From positions 62,001 through 126,000 of the forward strand of contig NW_005179343.1 of assembly GCF_000350225.1 (NCBI RefSeq): 64,000 nucleotides of DNA. The letters are read 5' to 3'. The number at the start of each line of letters is the position of its first letter. Position 1 is the first letter of the stretch. Below are positions 1 through 8,842 of this stretch, in pieces. The stretch comes from Chondrus crispus. Taxonomy: Eukaryota; Rhodophyta; Florideophyceae; Gigartinales; Gigartinaceae. Under the pieces are notes generated by a model. That model was not told the origin of the DNA and made no database searches. It saw only the letters and a program-made list of their open reading frames with translations. Position numbers and translations under genes: made by a program.

Positions 1-1357
1 GATCCAATCTAATTTCCAGGAAGTTTAACTTGGAGACTGGGGAACATTTTCTTATACTGTTCTGCAGTGAGGAATGGCAAACGATGTGGAGACAAGTTTT
101 CAGCAGTGAAAAAAATGAATCTGAGATATACAGGCCATTGAACTTCTTTGTCATCATTTCAACAGAAAGAATAACGCACTCTCTATTATGATGTTTATGC
201 CACCTTCGTACAGTAAAGGAGTGTGTCCATGATACATCACGTCATGCCCAACCATTGATGATCTCTTTGCTGATACTTGTCTTCATCGAGCTGGAAAATT
301 GCCCAGTTGATCATATATGTGTGTTTTGAATGTTATACTGTCCTGTCGAGCATTGACATTCGTGTTCACAAGCAATTCGTCAATGGGGCTCAGGTATCTA
401 TAGTAAAAGAGAGTATCGAGATTTGAGCCCAGACGTGAAAGCCAACAACCTGCTTTTACGTTTTCGACATGTTCAGCTTCTATGAGACAAATGGGACAGA
501 GCCCGTAGCACGAAACACTTATCGTGCTCTCTGAAGCCCATATATATATGGACCAAGAGACAAAAGAGAGAACTCCCCCTTAGAATATTATCAGATGAAA
601 TGAAGAGTAACTTGTTGCTTTATCTCCGTTAAAACTTTCCATCATGTGCAAATGCGGTCCGGCAAACGTAATCATAATTGCTGCATGGAGTGAGATTTTC
701 CTGAGGCTTTATAATTATTCTCTACACATGAGGTATCGGACAGGTTTTTCACTACTTTTACAACAGTAGTGGCAATTTTTTATTGGAAGCACACAAGCAT
801 ACAGGTATCTATCTCCGTGCAGAATTCAGAACTTCTGGAAAGTTTAGGACAACTAATGTCGAATGGTAAGAGAAGATATTTGGCTTCATTGTTTTACACC
901 AATATAGATTTCCTCTCATGACTTTTTTCTGCAAGACTTTGACTTTTATTCTCATATCTCGGAAATTCGCGGACAGATAGAAAGTAGAAGTTGTAGCACC
1001 TGAGCGATGGTTCGTGAAGCTATCCCGACCAATATGAAAGCTCGATGAAAGCTTAAATACTTCTCAGAATCGAGGGATGGACCTCAGGCGAAAAGACCTT
1101 CCCATAGAGAACATTCTACTCTTCTTTCCCGTTGTTCTAAAAAAGACGTGTTGGAGATCAAAAAAAGGATCGGGAGGTATTTATATTTTTTAGCAAAACA
1201 ACGAGAGGCGGGCCCGAGGAGACGGCTCGGAGTGCTGGTGACCAGCTTGACCAGTGACGTGTTGGTCAAGGGCGGTGACGGTGTTTGATGTGCGTCGTTG
1301 TCTGCCTTCGCAACAGTGATTGGGTCGGCCTTTGTACTGTATTGACACGAAATCGGC
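1..1357. other. Stretch without recognisable gene
   Basis: AT-richer than the host-gene region. Short open frames only, none with a recognisable domain. The part just left of 1358 may belong to the copia LTR interrupted by the transposon at 1360-3545, because the transposon sits inside that LTR, but the outer LTR end could not be fixed. Confidence 0.4.
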
Positions 1358-1359
1358 TA

Positions 1360-1396
1360 CACCCAGTTACCTCATTTACTCTCCCCATAATATTAG
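1360..1396 (+). repeat. Left terminal inverted repeat of the pogo-like transposon
   Basis: Pairs imperfectly with 3509-3545 in inverse orientation; preceded by TA. Confidence 0.8.
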
Positions 1397-1678
1397 TGTC
1401 ACTACCGCAATAGTGTGTGTCACACTATTTCTTGTACACTCCACGGGGACGGAAGTATAATTAGAGTCCCGCACAGTTATTCATGTGTGCACACCCAATA
1501 GTGCGTGTGACTGATGCGGTCGGCGATGGCCTCTTCAGCGACATTCGATCGATCCCCTTAGAAGTCGGCGCATGCATACCTATAGTAAGTTTCCCCTTTC
1601 AATGACTCACCTCCCAAGAGAGGCCACAACCCTTCGCACTCGCACATCCTCGTCGCTCCCGGTGTCGGCAATATTACC

Positions 1679-3370
1679 ATGCCCGTCCGAGGATCTCCAA
1701 TGTTGGCAGCATTTGAAAGGGGATCAGCACTCCGTGCTGCACGACAAACCGCACAACCTGACTTGAATAACGTGCCAACTGCCACAGCTGCTCCCGTTTC
1801 TGCGCCTGCCGCTAGCGTAGAACCAGCAGAAGTACTGTCTCGCTCACATAGCGGAAAGAGGGCATTGCAGCACGTGCTGAGCGCATCACAGCGCATCAGG
1901 ATCTGTAAATGGATGGTGCAAGCAGCACTTTTGCCACCGCTTTGTGCCAGGAACATTTGAAGTCGTGCAGTCAAGCAGTTTCCGGATCTCTTTCGCGGCA
2001 ACAACAATGCCGATCTACATAAGGCTTCGCGTATCTGGAAAGACAGATCCAAATATATTGAGATGGACAGCCCAGACTCCAGCCGATCATCACGTCACCC
2101 CTGTGTTATCTGCCGCAACACCTCATCAGATCTGAAACGTATTTGCATCAAGGCTGTATTTGGTCGTGGTCGTAAACTCCTGGCTTGGAAGGTTGCGCTC
2201 TATCGCAACTGGTGCTCAGAGTTTGATCGGCTCAGGAAACTCGGAGTCAGTTTAATTATCGAAATCTTGGTTCTCTATGCAGATACAATTTGCAGAACTC
2301 CGATACACACGAGTATTCAGCAAATATGACAGATCCCTCAAGTGGCAAGCCTATCATTAAGTTGGTTAAACCTCGCTTTGTACAACAGTTTACTGACAAA
2401 TTTCGAATTCACTGCCGGTCTCAATGTGGGAAAAAATCTATCACCAGCCAAGGAACTCCGGCTTGAGAGGGAAGTTGCTTACCGCTAGGGTTATCTCGCT
2501 CGACTATTCAAGAAAAGGCAGATAGACGAAAATGACGACGAAAATGACGACGAAACGCATTGCGTGATCGACATGGATAACGTAACCACGCTCAGATTTA
2601 CAGGCGATGAGGAGGTCAAGTACGCCGATGTAGTGTCTGGGGGCGAGGGGATGACTATGCTTGTACAGTTAAGTGGAGGTCGGGACGCCAAAATAGAGCC
2701 GCCGTTCATCGTTTTCAGAAACAAAGATCGTAACTATCCCATAGGGGGTGTACGTGATAATATTCCAGTCGTAGCCTATCGCACTGGGCCCAAAGGCTGG
2801 ATTGGTACAACCGTGCTACCTCAATGGCTTCGGGAGCGGAGGGTTATGTGGAGTCTTCCAAACGGAAGAAAGCGGATGCTCTTTTTGGATAATTGCAGTG
2901 GGCACAATCAGACTGAAGAGCAAATGAAAGCGCTTCGTGAGATCAACACGGAATTTCTGTATTTTCATCCGAACACGACCCATCTTTCGCAGCCGAGTGA
3001 CTCTTTTATTATCCATAAAATCAAGGTTGAGTGGAAAACGATGTGGGAGGAGTATAAGATCGACGAAATTATGAAGAACCAATGGTCCGATTCATCTGGA
3101 AGGATTAAGAATCCTGGAAAACGATTTTTCTTGTCGCTAGCAAAAAAAGCTACGGATAGGGTTAACAGGCAGCGGGACGAGAATAGGATAACATACGCCC
3201 GTAAGGTGATGATTATGTGTGGTCTTGCCCTCAACACAAACGGACTTTGGGAAGAGCAACAACTAACTCCCAAACTGCAGTCAATTATCCGTTTCCATCG
3301 CCAGCACTTTGATAGCGAGCCTGTGAACCCGCCAGACCATGCAATGACCTCTTCAGGGGCAAGTGAATAG
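1679..3370 (+). pseudogene. DDE_1 (pogo/jerky-type) transposase, degenerate
   Basis: The intact C-terminal part runs from about 2573 (first ATG) to the stop at 3368-3370. It shows the DDE_1 hallmarks: a conserved VSGGEGMTM strand, RTGPKGWIG, then LFLDNCSGHN (second catalytic Asp) and HLSQPSDSFIIHKIK, where the third acidic residue is expected near PSDS. Upstream, pieces of the N-terminal DNA-binding half can be followed across frames: a helix around RIRICKWMV (about 1890-1915), FGRGRKLLAWK (about 2160-2190) and RLRKLGVS. Several frameshifts and stops between 1950 and 2560 separate these pieces, so the gene is dead. Spacing and residue order match the large transposase family of oomycetes and red algae as I recall it; that comparison is from memory. 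Confidence 0.82.
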
Positions 3371-3508
3371 AATTTTGGCAGGGACACTAAAATTGTGCAC
3401 AACATTAGTGTGTGTGACACCATTTGAGGTTTGTGTTTTATTAGTGTCACTACAGAAATAGTGTCCCGTACAGTAATTTTTGTGCGTTCGCTCTAAAATC
3501 CATCACCG

Positions 3509-3545
3509 AATTAGTATAGGGGAGACTAAATGAAGTAATTGGGTG
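3509..3545 (-). repeat. Right terminal inverted repeat of the pogo-like transposon
   Basis: Inverse partner of 1360-1396; followed by TA at 3546-3547. Confidence 0.8.
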
Positions 3546-3548
3546 TAC

Positions 3549-3947
3549 AGGGGGGAGTCGCGATATAGTGCTACCCTGTGTCAGTGGGCCGAGATCTGTG
3601 GCAAAACTAGAAAAAAGGGGGGAGACAATAAAAGGGTTAACCAGCAGGACCGGGGGAATAAAGGGAATCGCCCTTTTTTATTGCTGAGGCTTTTTCGTTT
3701 TCGTTCTTGCTTGTCTTGGAAGCTAGTCTCCCTCGACTCTTCCCTTATTTATACTACTTCAGGCAGATGCTTTGTCCTCTCCTCATGTAACGTTTTTGCA
3801 CTATCGAAACATTTTTAGGAGAGGATGCACTGCAGGTTGACAGCTGAGATTATTAAAAATGGTCCCGTTTTTGTTCACTACATTATTTGCGTCGAGGTGC
3901 ATTTCATTCATCCTGTGTGGGTCACCGTCATACAATAATTTCCTACA
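3549..3947 (-). mobile_element. 3' LTR (partial) of the split Ty1/copia element
   Basis: On the minus strand the copia pol end is followed by a purine-rich tract (AGAGGTAGAGGGAT, about 3948-3961) and then TGTAGGAAATTATTG, a typical LTR start, at 3947. Further on are a TATA-like TATAAATA (about 3745-3755) and an AATAAA signal (about 3683), in the order expected of an LTR promoter and polyadenylation site. The far end is interrupted by the pogo-like transposon at 3545, so the true 3' boundary lies left of 1358 or is lost. Confidence 0.6.
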
Positions 3948-3948
3948 A

Positions 3949-4374
3949 TCCCTCTACCTCTGACGTGACGTATCCTCATTGTGGCTTCTGTCAATCCACT
4001 GGTTCACAGGATGCAGATTCGTGCACTTTTTGAGGTTGTTGATGAGAGAGTTGTTTCCGTTAGCCTTTGTCAAGCAGTTGGCTAGATTGTGTTCAGATCA
4101 AATGAATCCGATCTGTTCCATTTCATTGTGTTGGTACGCCTTTTTGACTACCTCCAGGTCAATTATCAGCCTTTTCTCAACCGTGGTTGTTGCCTTTGTG
4201 ATAACATCAAATAGTGAAAGACTATCCGTGACCATCATGAGAGGTATCTTTATGTTCATCATCCTCCGTATGTCATGGCTGAGAATGAAAGCCATGTCAA
4301 ATGAGTCAGCAAACGCCATTTTTTCGCTGCCTAAAACTGATCTTGACACTCTCTTATCCTTATGAGATGATCAA
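3949..4374 (-). pseudogene. Ty1/copia pol, C-terminal RNase H fragment
   Basis: Reading the minus strand from 4374, the protein continues the copia RNase H that stops at 25137 on the plus strand. Visible motifs are SVLGSEKMAFADSFDMAF, MMVTDSLSLFD (an RNase H Asp) and a C-terminal HNLANCLTK box typical of copia RNase H ends. An in-frame TGA at 4098-4100 falls where Arg is expected. The fragment abuts the LTR of chromovirus copy A at 4375, with ATCAA at 4370-4374 as target duplication. The other half of the same gene is 20.8 kb away in the opposite orientation (21889-25137). Confidence 0.85.
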
Positions 4375-5558
4375 TGTAGTGCAATACGCACCTGGAAAGG
4401 GGGGTGAAAAGAAAGGAAAACATTTGGATATGAAAAGTAGTCCGGGTTTGAGGGACACACGTGTGAATAATTGCACAGTTTTAATTTTTAATTATTTTAT
4501 TTTATTTAGTTAATTAGTTGGCATTAATTTTGCTGACACTAGATTAGATGTAGAATCTAGAGCCGGGACCTACTGTACTCGCCCCGGCGGGGCTCTATAT
4601 AACTTAGCCCTTTGACCGAACAAGTCAATAAACCAACCCGAGTTGCCGGAGTTGAATGTCGCCTTGGTCGAAGTCCGTCTCTACCAAGACGCCCCCTTTT
4701 ACCTAAGCCTACGGCATCCTCTATCGCTCGGGGGTCCCCTTCCTTTTCCCTTTATTTCCCAATCGAACCCGAGTTGCCGGAGTTGAATGTCGCCTTGGTC
4801 GAAGTCCGTCTCTATCAAGACGCTCCCTTTTACCTAAGCCTACGGCATCCTCTATCGCTCGGGGTTCCCTTTTCTCCTTCTTTTATTTCCCTATCCTTTT
4901 CTATCTCTAATTCTACCTATTTTTCCCTTATCTTGTGTTGGTGCCATCGGCCTCGGTTGCGACCGAACCGGTGTAGGTGTTTCGAGCCATCCGGCGACAC
5001 AGTTGACGTAGCGCTGCTACTGTGACCCATTTTCCGACGGAGACCGTTGCAACGACGTCTCTCTCGAAGGGCTCCGTCGTATTACGAGCTAGTGTTGGTA
5101 CCATCGGTGTCGGTTGCGACCGAACCGGTGTAGGTGTTTCGAGCCATGGGGCGGCACGGTTGACGTAGCGCTGCTACTTTCATTTCATCCCGTCGGGCTG
5201 CGTTGCGACGCCCCCGTCGAAGGCCTTGTCGCCTTACAAGGTGTCGAAGAAGCTCAACGAGCATTGGCCTTACAACCCAGTGGAACCGGGGTACCTACGT
5301 ACGCGCCCCACCCCACACTCGTCGAGCAGATCTCTTCGCAAGTCTCTACCACATCGATCCCGGGCCGGGCTATTTCTCTGTGCCCCCCCCCCCATCAGGG
5401 ATCCGAGCTACTACGAGTCGCAAGCTCTTTTAAACGGAGAAGGGAGAGTCGGACACTCCGTAGCGCTGCGCCATCGGCAGTTCTTCTTTTTGTTGCTGTT
5501 GTCGTTTTTGATGGACCATCGGACCGCGGTCTCTGCCCGACAGGCGCATTGCACTACA
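4375..5558 (+). repeat. 5' LTR of chromovirus copy A (1184 bp)
   Basis: Begins TGTAGTGCAATACGCACC and ends GGCGCATTGCACTACA; the first and last dozen bases are inverse of one another. It is preceded by ATCAA. It contains two tandem copies of a 131-bp unit (starting at about 4635 and 4766) and a second, diverged tandem pair with a period of about 157 bp (about 4936 and 5093). The LTR at 25138-26318 has the same double 131-bp unit; the LTR at 37942-38962 has only one. Confidence 0.9.
4596..4602 (+). promoter_or_regulatory. TATA box of the chromovirus LTR
   Basis: TATATAA between a GC-rich segment (CCCCGGCGGGGC) and the transcribed part. The same block is conserved in inverse orientation near 26095 and 38770. 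Confidence 0.6.
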
Positions 5559-5816
5559 AAAGTGGTCTCCCGACCTAGAATTGTGTCAACGACAGTCCCG
5601 GTCTGGAGACGCACTACAAAAGTGGTCTCCCGACCTAAAATTAGCTACAGCAAACCCGACCTAGAATTTTTGGTGTACAGGAGACCTGATCAAGACTTTT
5701 TCCTACGAAAGTCCAGGTCTGGAGACGCACTACAAAAGTGGTCTGGGTAACGGACTCTTTTTCTATTTTCTTTTTGTTTGTAACTTTTTTGCTGCGTAGG
5801 TCCGCTCGTACGAGCG
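5559..5816 (+). other. Chromovirus leader with repeated primer-binding-site sequence
   Basis: Four bases after the LTR comes TGGTCTCCCGACC (5563-5575), whose complement ends in CCA as a tRNA 3' end would. The block GCACTACAAAAGTGGTCT, which includes the last LTR bases, recurs at about 5608 and 5725 in this leader. Only the first copy is at the position used by reverse transcriptase. The gag ATG follows at 5817. Confidence 0.65.
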
Positions 5817-8123
5817 ATGTCAACAAGCGCACCCGGGGACGTCGGTCCTGGGGCGAGCAGAGCCGGATCGGCACGAGCGTCGAGGATCCCGAGGGGTCCT
5901 CGCACCCGGAGCCAGGCCAATACGGCCACGGACCCCGGAGATCAAGAATCCCTTACGGGGATAGCCGCCGACAAGACTGACCTCGACGAGAAGTTGGAGA
6001 AGATTAGCAGCGAAATTCGCGAAGAAGCGAAGAAAAATCTCGAGGCTGAATTAGCCCTCGTCCGGAAGCAACTGGAGTTGCAAGCATCCGAGTTCCACAC
6101 CGTTTTGGGAGAGCTATCGGCTCGAGTGGATCTCGTCGAGAAGGAGCGAGGAGATGCGACCGACGGTCTGGAGCCGGAGGTCCTAGCCTCGTTGAAAATT
6201 TCGGTCAAGGACGCGAGGCGCGACGCGAATCAAGCCTTGGAGTCCTTAGGAAAATTTAGAACAAGCATCGATGACCGATTCGATCGCGCCGTGCAACGTC
6301 TCAAGGACCTCGAGCAGGCCGCGGATCAAGCTCCGCAAGGATCGGACGACGAGCCGCTCCCTTCGGGTAGAGAGGGCGACCGTCGGTCGAAGAAGGACAA
6401 GCCCGCTCGGCAGCGGAGTTCCAAGTCGAAGCTATCGAAGAAGGACAAGCGACGTGCAAGCAAGGGTCACTGTAGTGACGATCCGGAGAAACGCGACTCA
6501 CAGTCGGAGTCGCTTGGTCCCTCCGAAGATGGTAACGGCGGTTCGTCGAACCATTCGGGCGATTCCGAACGCCGTTCAGAAGACGGAAACGGAATTTCGT
6601 CAAGCAAGAAAATTTCCTCCAGACGAGGCGGAGTCACTTCGTCCGCCTCGCGGAGAGACAAGGACGCGGAGCCCGAAGATGTCGCAACGCGGCGTGGGCC
6701 GCGATGGGAGGAGTTGGAGGAGCTGAATCCGACCAACTACCTCTTCAAGAAGTTACTTTCGTACCGAACGTACCGCTTGCGGAACCCGCAGACATATTTG
6801 TCAAGTTCCCGGCGGACCGCCGTGCGAAAAATCAGGAGAGATATTCCGCCTAAGGTGAAGAAGGACAACACGTTCACAGGTGAAGACGGGGTCCTTGTGT
6901 TGGATTTTTTGGCAAAATTAGTTCAGGAGTTCGATACTCAAGAAATGAACGAGGGGCAAGCGATCCGCCTGTTGCCTGAATTTTTAAGCGGCATCGCCTT
7001 GAGACAGTACACTTCGGTGTCTCAGACGGCCGGGGCCCATCACGGAAAGATATCCGTTTGGCCGGAGGCCGTACAGTGGTTGTTGAGGAGTTTCGCAACC
7101 GACGAGGCGATCCGTCAAGCCGTGCTCGCATTGCGAGAAGTTCAGCAAAGACCGTCTGAAGACGAGATGGAATTTTATATCCGTCTGACGGACGCAAGCA
7201 ATCGATGTGGAAACGTACATTCGATGGAAGAACAGATGACGATGTTTATTGAAGGACTCGATTCGAGTATCAAGCCGATGGTATCTCAATACCGGCAAGA
7301 CAATCGGGACGTTTCATTTTTGAGACTAGTTAATTACGCGAAGGCGCATGGCTCGGCGAGCCGCGCTAAGGACAAGAAGACCAAGAAGGTTACGATTCAG
7401 ACGCCGTCGACGTTCAGGGCGGGGAAGAAGCCGAGGGCTTCTTATCCTAGTCGCAAAAGTCACGCCGCAGTCCATTTAGCCGAGTCCATGTCCGCGTCAG
7501 ATGAGCGCGGTGCGCATGGAAGTAGCAAAAATCACTACGAAGGAGCGTTAGTAGCCGAAGGCAAGTTCATTGAGCCATCGGAGGGCTACGGACACGAGGA
7601 CTACGGGGACAGCGGGTCGTCAACTTTACCGACGCCTGCATACACGACGGAGTCGTTTTCAGAGCCCACAGATCCCGTGATGATGTTTCGGGGGCGCGGC
7701 CACACGCCGGCGCCGCGCATTCCGATGGAAGACAAGGGTACGACGTTTCGAAGGCCAGGCTGGATGGGAAGGCCGCAACGTCAAGGAAGGCCGCCGGCCC
7801 GTGGAGGACCTAGGCCGCAATATACCGTCAAGACGCACGGTCTGGTGTGCTATCATTGCTATGAAAAGGGGCACGCCGCGCCAACGTGCATTCTTTCCCT
7901 CCGGGAAATGCACCGAGTTTTGGAAAATTATGAGGCGTTGTCTCCGATGGAGAGGTTAGGGATACCATCGACGAGTTACCTGAAGGTCAAGAATTGGTTC
8001 GATTCGCAGATGGCGAGCACGCCGAGTGCTTCAACGCCGAGGTCGAGCCAACCCTTCAGAGGGCCCACCGCGGGGCCCGCGCCGTCGGATGTGAGAAGGA
8101 TCCCGCAGCGGCAGGAAAACTAG
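5817..8123 (+). CDS. gag: Chromovirus gag polyprotein (768 aa)
   Basis: Structural protein that packages the retrotransposon RNA in cytoplasmic particles. The frame is intact from ATG 5817. Residues about 55-115 are rich in heptad-like Glu/Lys/Leu, a probable coiled coil. Residues about 185-290 are a Ser/Arg/Lys-rich low-complexity linker. About 320-530 match the all-helical capsid core of Ty3-type gag (conserved patches VLDFLAKLVQEFD and ALREVQQRPSEDEMEFY). Near residue 680 is one zinc knuckle, CYHCYEKGHAAPTC (CX2CX4HX4C), after an Arg/Pro/Gly-rich stretch. The 3' end overlaps the protease frame by 130 bases (-1 relative). Nearly identical to 35419-37725. Confidence 0.88.
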   Translation: MSTSAPGDVGPGASRAGSARASRIPRGPRTRSQANTATDPGDQESLTGIAADKTDLDEKLEKISSEIREEAKKNLEAELALVRKQLELQASEFHTVLGELSARVDLVEKERGDATDGLEPEVLASLKISVKDARRDANQALESLGKFRTSIDDRFDRAVQRLKDLEQAADQAPQGSDDEPLPSGREGDRRSKKDKPARQRSSKSKLSKKDKRRASKGHCSDDPEKRDSQSESLGPSEDGNGGSSNHSGDSERRSEDGNGISSSKKISSRRGGVTSSASRRDKDAEPEDVATRRGPRWEELEELNPTNYLFKKLLSYRTYRLRNPQTYLSSSRRTAVRKIRRDIPPKVKKDNTFTGEDGVLVLDFLAKLVQEFDTQEMNEGQAIRLLPEFLSGIALRQYTSVSQTAGAHHGKISVWPEAVQWLLRSFATDEAIRQAVLALREVQQRPSEDEMEFYIRLTDASNRCGNVHSMEEQMTMFIEGLDSSIKPMVSQYRQDNRDVSFLRLVNYAKAHGSASRAKDKKTKKVTIQTPSTFRAGKKPRASYPSRKSHAAVHLAESMSASDERGAHGSSKNHYEGALVAEGKFIEPSEGYGHEDYGDSGSSTLPTPAYTTESFSEPTDPVMMFRGRGHTPAPRIPMEDKGTTFRRPGWMGRPQRQGRPPARGGPRPQYTVKTHGLVCYHCYEKGHAAPTCILSLREMHRVLENYEALSPMERLGIPSTSYLKVKNWFDSQMASTPSASTPRSSQPFRGPTAGPAPSDVRRIPQRQEN

Positions 8124-8842
8124 AGAGGGGAATCTCGCATGAGTCGCGAGAGGCACAGGGTCGACGTACTGTGCCCGGGGCTCAGCCCCGTTCCCCGTCT
8201 CTAAAGAAAAAATCAGGCCTCGAGGAGGAGGTTTTTGGATTGGTGGATAAGCCCAAAGGGCCAGCTCAAGTCAAGAAAATTTTGAGCCGAGCCCGAGATC
8301 ATCCGCTGGAAGAAGTTCGAAGACCCTGGTACAGGGTTAAGCGAAGGGAGTGTCCCGAGAAGATTTTGGTTCTTGCGCGAAAAAACTACAAAGTTTACGC
8401 GGACATCGGACCCACAATCGGATTGATGAGCCGGGTGTTGTCTGTTTTAGACACCGGCGCAGGACCAAACCTTGTGCGAAAATCGGAACTCCCAGCTGGA
8501 ATGGAATCTCTAGTGTCCTACGGATCGACCCAAGATATCGGCGACGCGAACAATAGGCCACTCCGGACTCTCGGCACAATTAGAATGCCTGTGAAGCTTG
8601 GAAAATTTGTGGCCGCAGCCGAGTTTATTGTATGCGAAAAACTAGCCGTCCCGCTAATTCTAGGCGCGGACTACTGTGACCGGTTTGTGGAAGCAATTTA
8701 TCCAAGGAAGAAAACGGTTGAGTTGGCGGATTTCTCGGAGGTCCCGATAGTTAGGCGGTTCTCGACGAGAAAAGGGAAGAAGAATCTCGTCGCGGGAGAG
8801 GACGAGAATGATGGAAAGGGGGAGCGAATTTCCCCAAGGTAA
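7994..8842 (+). CDS. Chromovirus aspartic protease region
   Basis: Open in the -1 frame relative to gag and overlapping it, so it is probably made as a gag-PR fusion by frameshifting upstream of the gag stop (8121-8123). The retropepsin active site is VLDTGAGPNLV at about residue 155, followed by the conserved second-half motif ILGADYCDRF. It cleaves the retrotransposon polyproteins. The frame closes at TAA 8840-8842, but the residues that should lead into RT continue in a further -1 frame. An AAAGGGG heptamer (8815-8821), in register for a -1 slip, lies just before. The same arrangement is in copy B. Confidence 0.75.
   Translation: MVRFADGEHAECFNAEVEPTLQRAHRGARAVGCEKDPAAAGKLERGISHESREAQGRRTVPGAQPRSPSLKKKSGLEEEVFGLVDKPKGPAQVKKILSRARDHPLEEVRRPWYRVKRRECPEKILVLARKNYKVYADIGPTIGLMSRVLSVLDTGAGPNLVRKSELPAGMESLVSYGSTQDIGDANNRPLRTLGTIRMPVKLGKFVAAAEFIVCEKLAVPLILGADYCDRFVEAIYPRKKTVELADFSEVPIVRRFSTRKGKKNLVAGEDENDGKGERISPR

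Larger units (their letters stand above)
1360..3545 (+). mobile_element. pogo/Tigger-like DNA transposon with TIRs and TA target duplication
   Basis: A 2.19-kb element. Its left end reads CACCCAGTTACCTCATTTAC and its right end is the imperfect inverse (CACCCAATTACTTCATTTAG on the minus strand). The inverted repeats run about 35 bases. A TA dinucleotide lies outside each end (1358-1359 and 3546-3547), as in the Tc1/mariner/pogo superfamily. Subterminal direct and inverted copies of TTAGTGTCACTA and ATAGTGT-like words flank the coding part on both sides (about 1390-1520 and 3390-3480) and may be transposase binding sites. It carries one degenerate transposase gene. It is inserted in the LTR of a copia element. 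Confidence 0.85.

Noticed and set aside
5114..5750. Open frames of 60-174 codons within the chromovirus LTR (also at 25090-25580 and 37893-38385)
   Set aside because: They repeat because the LTR is repeated, contain homopolymer C-runs of differing length, and overlap each other in several frames.
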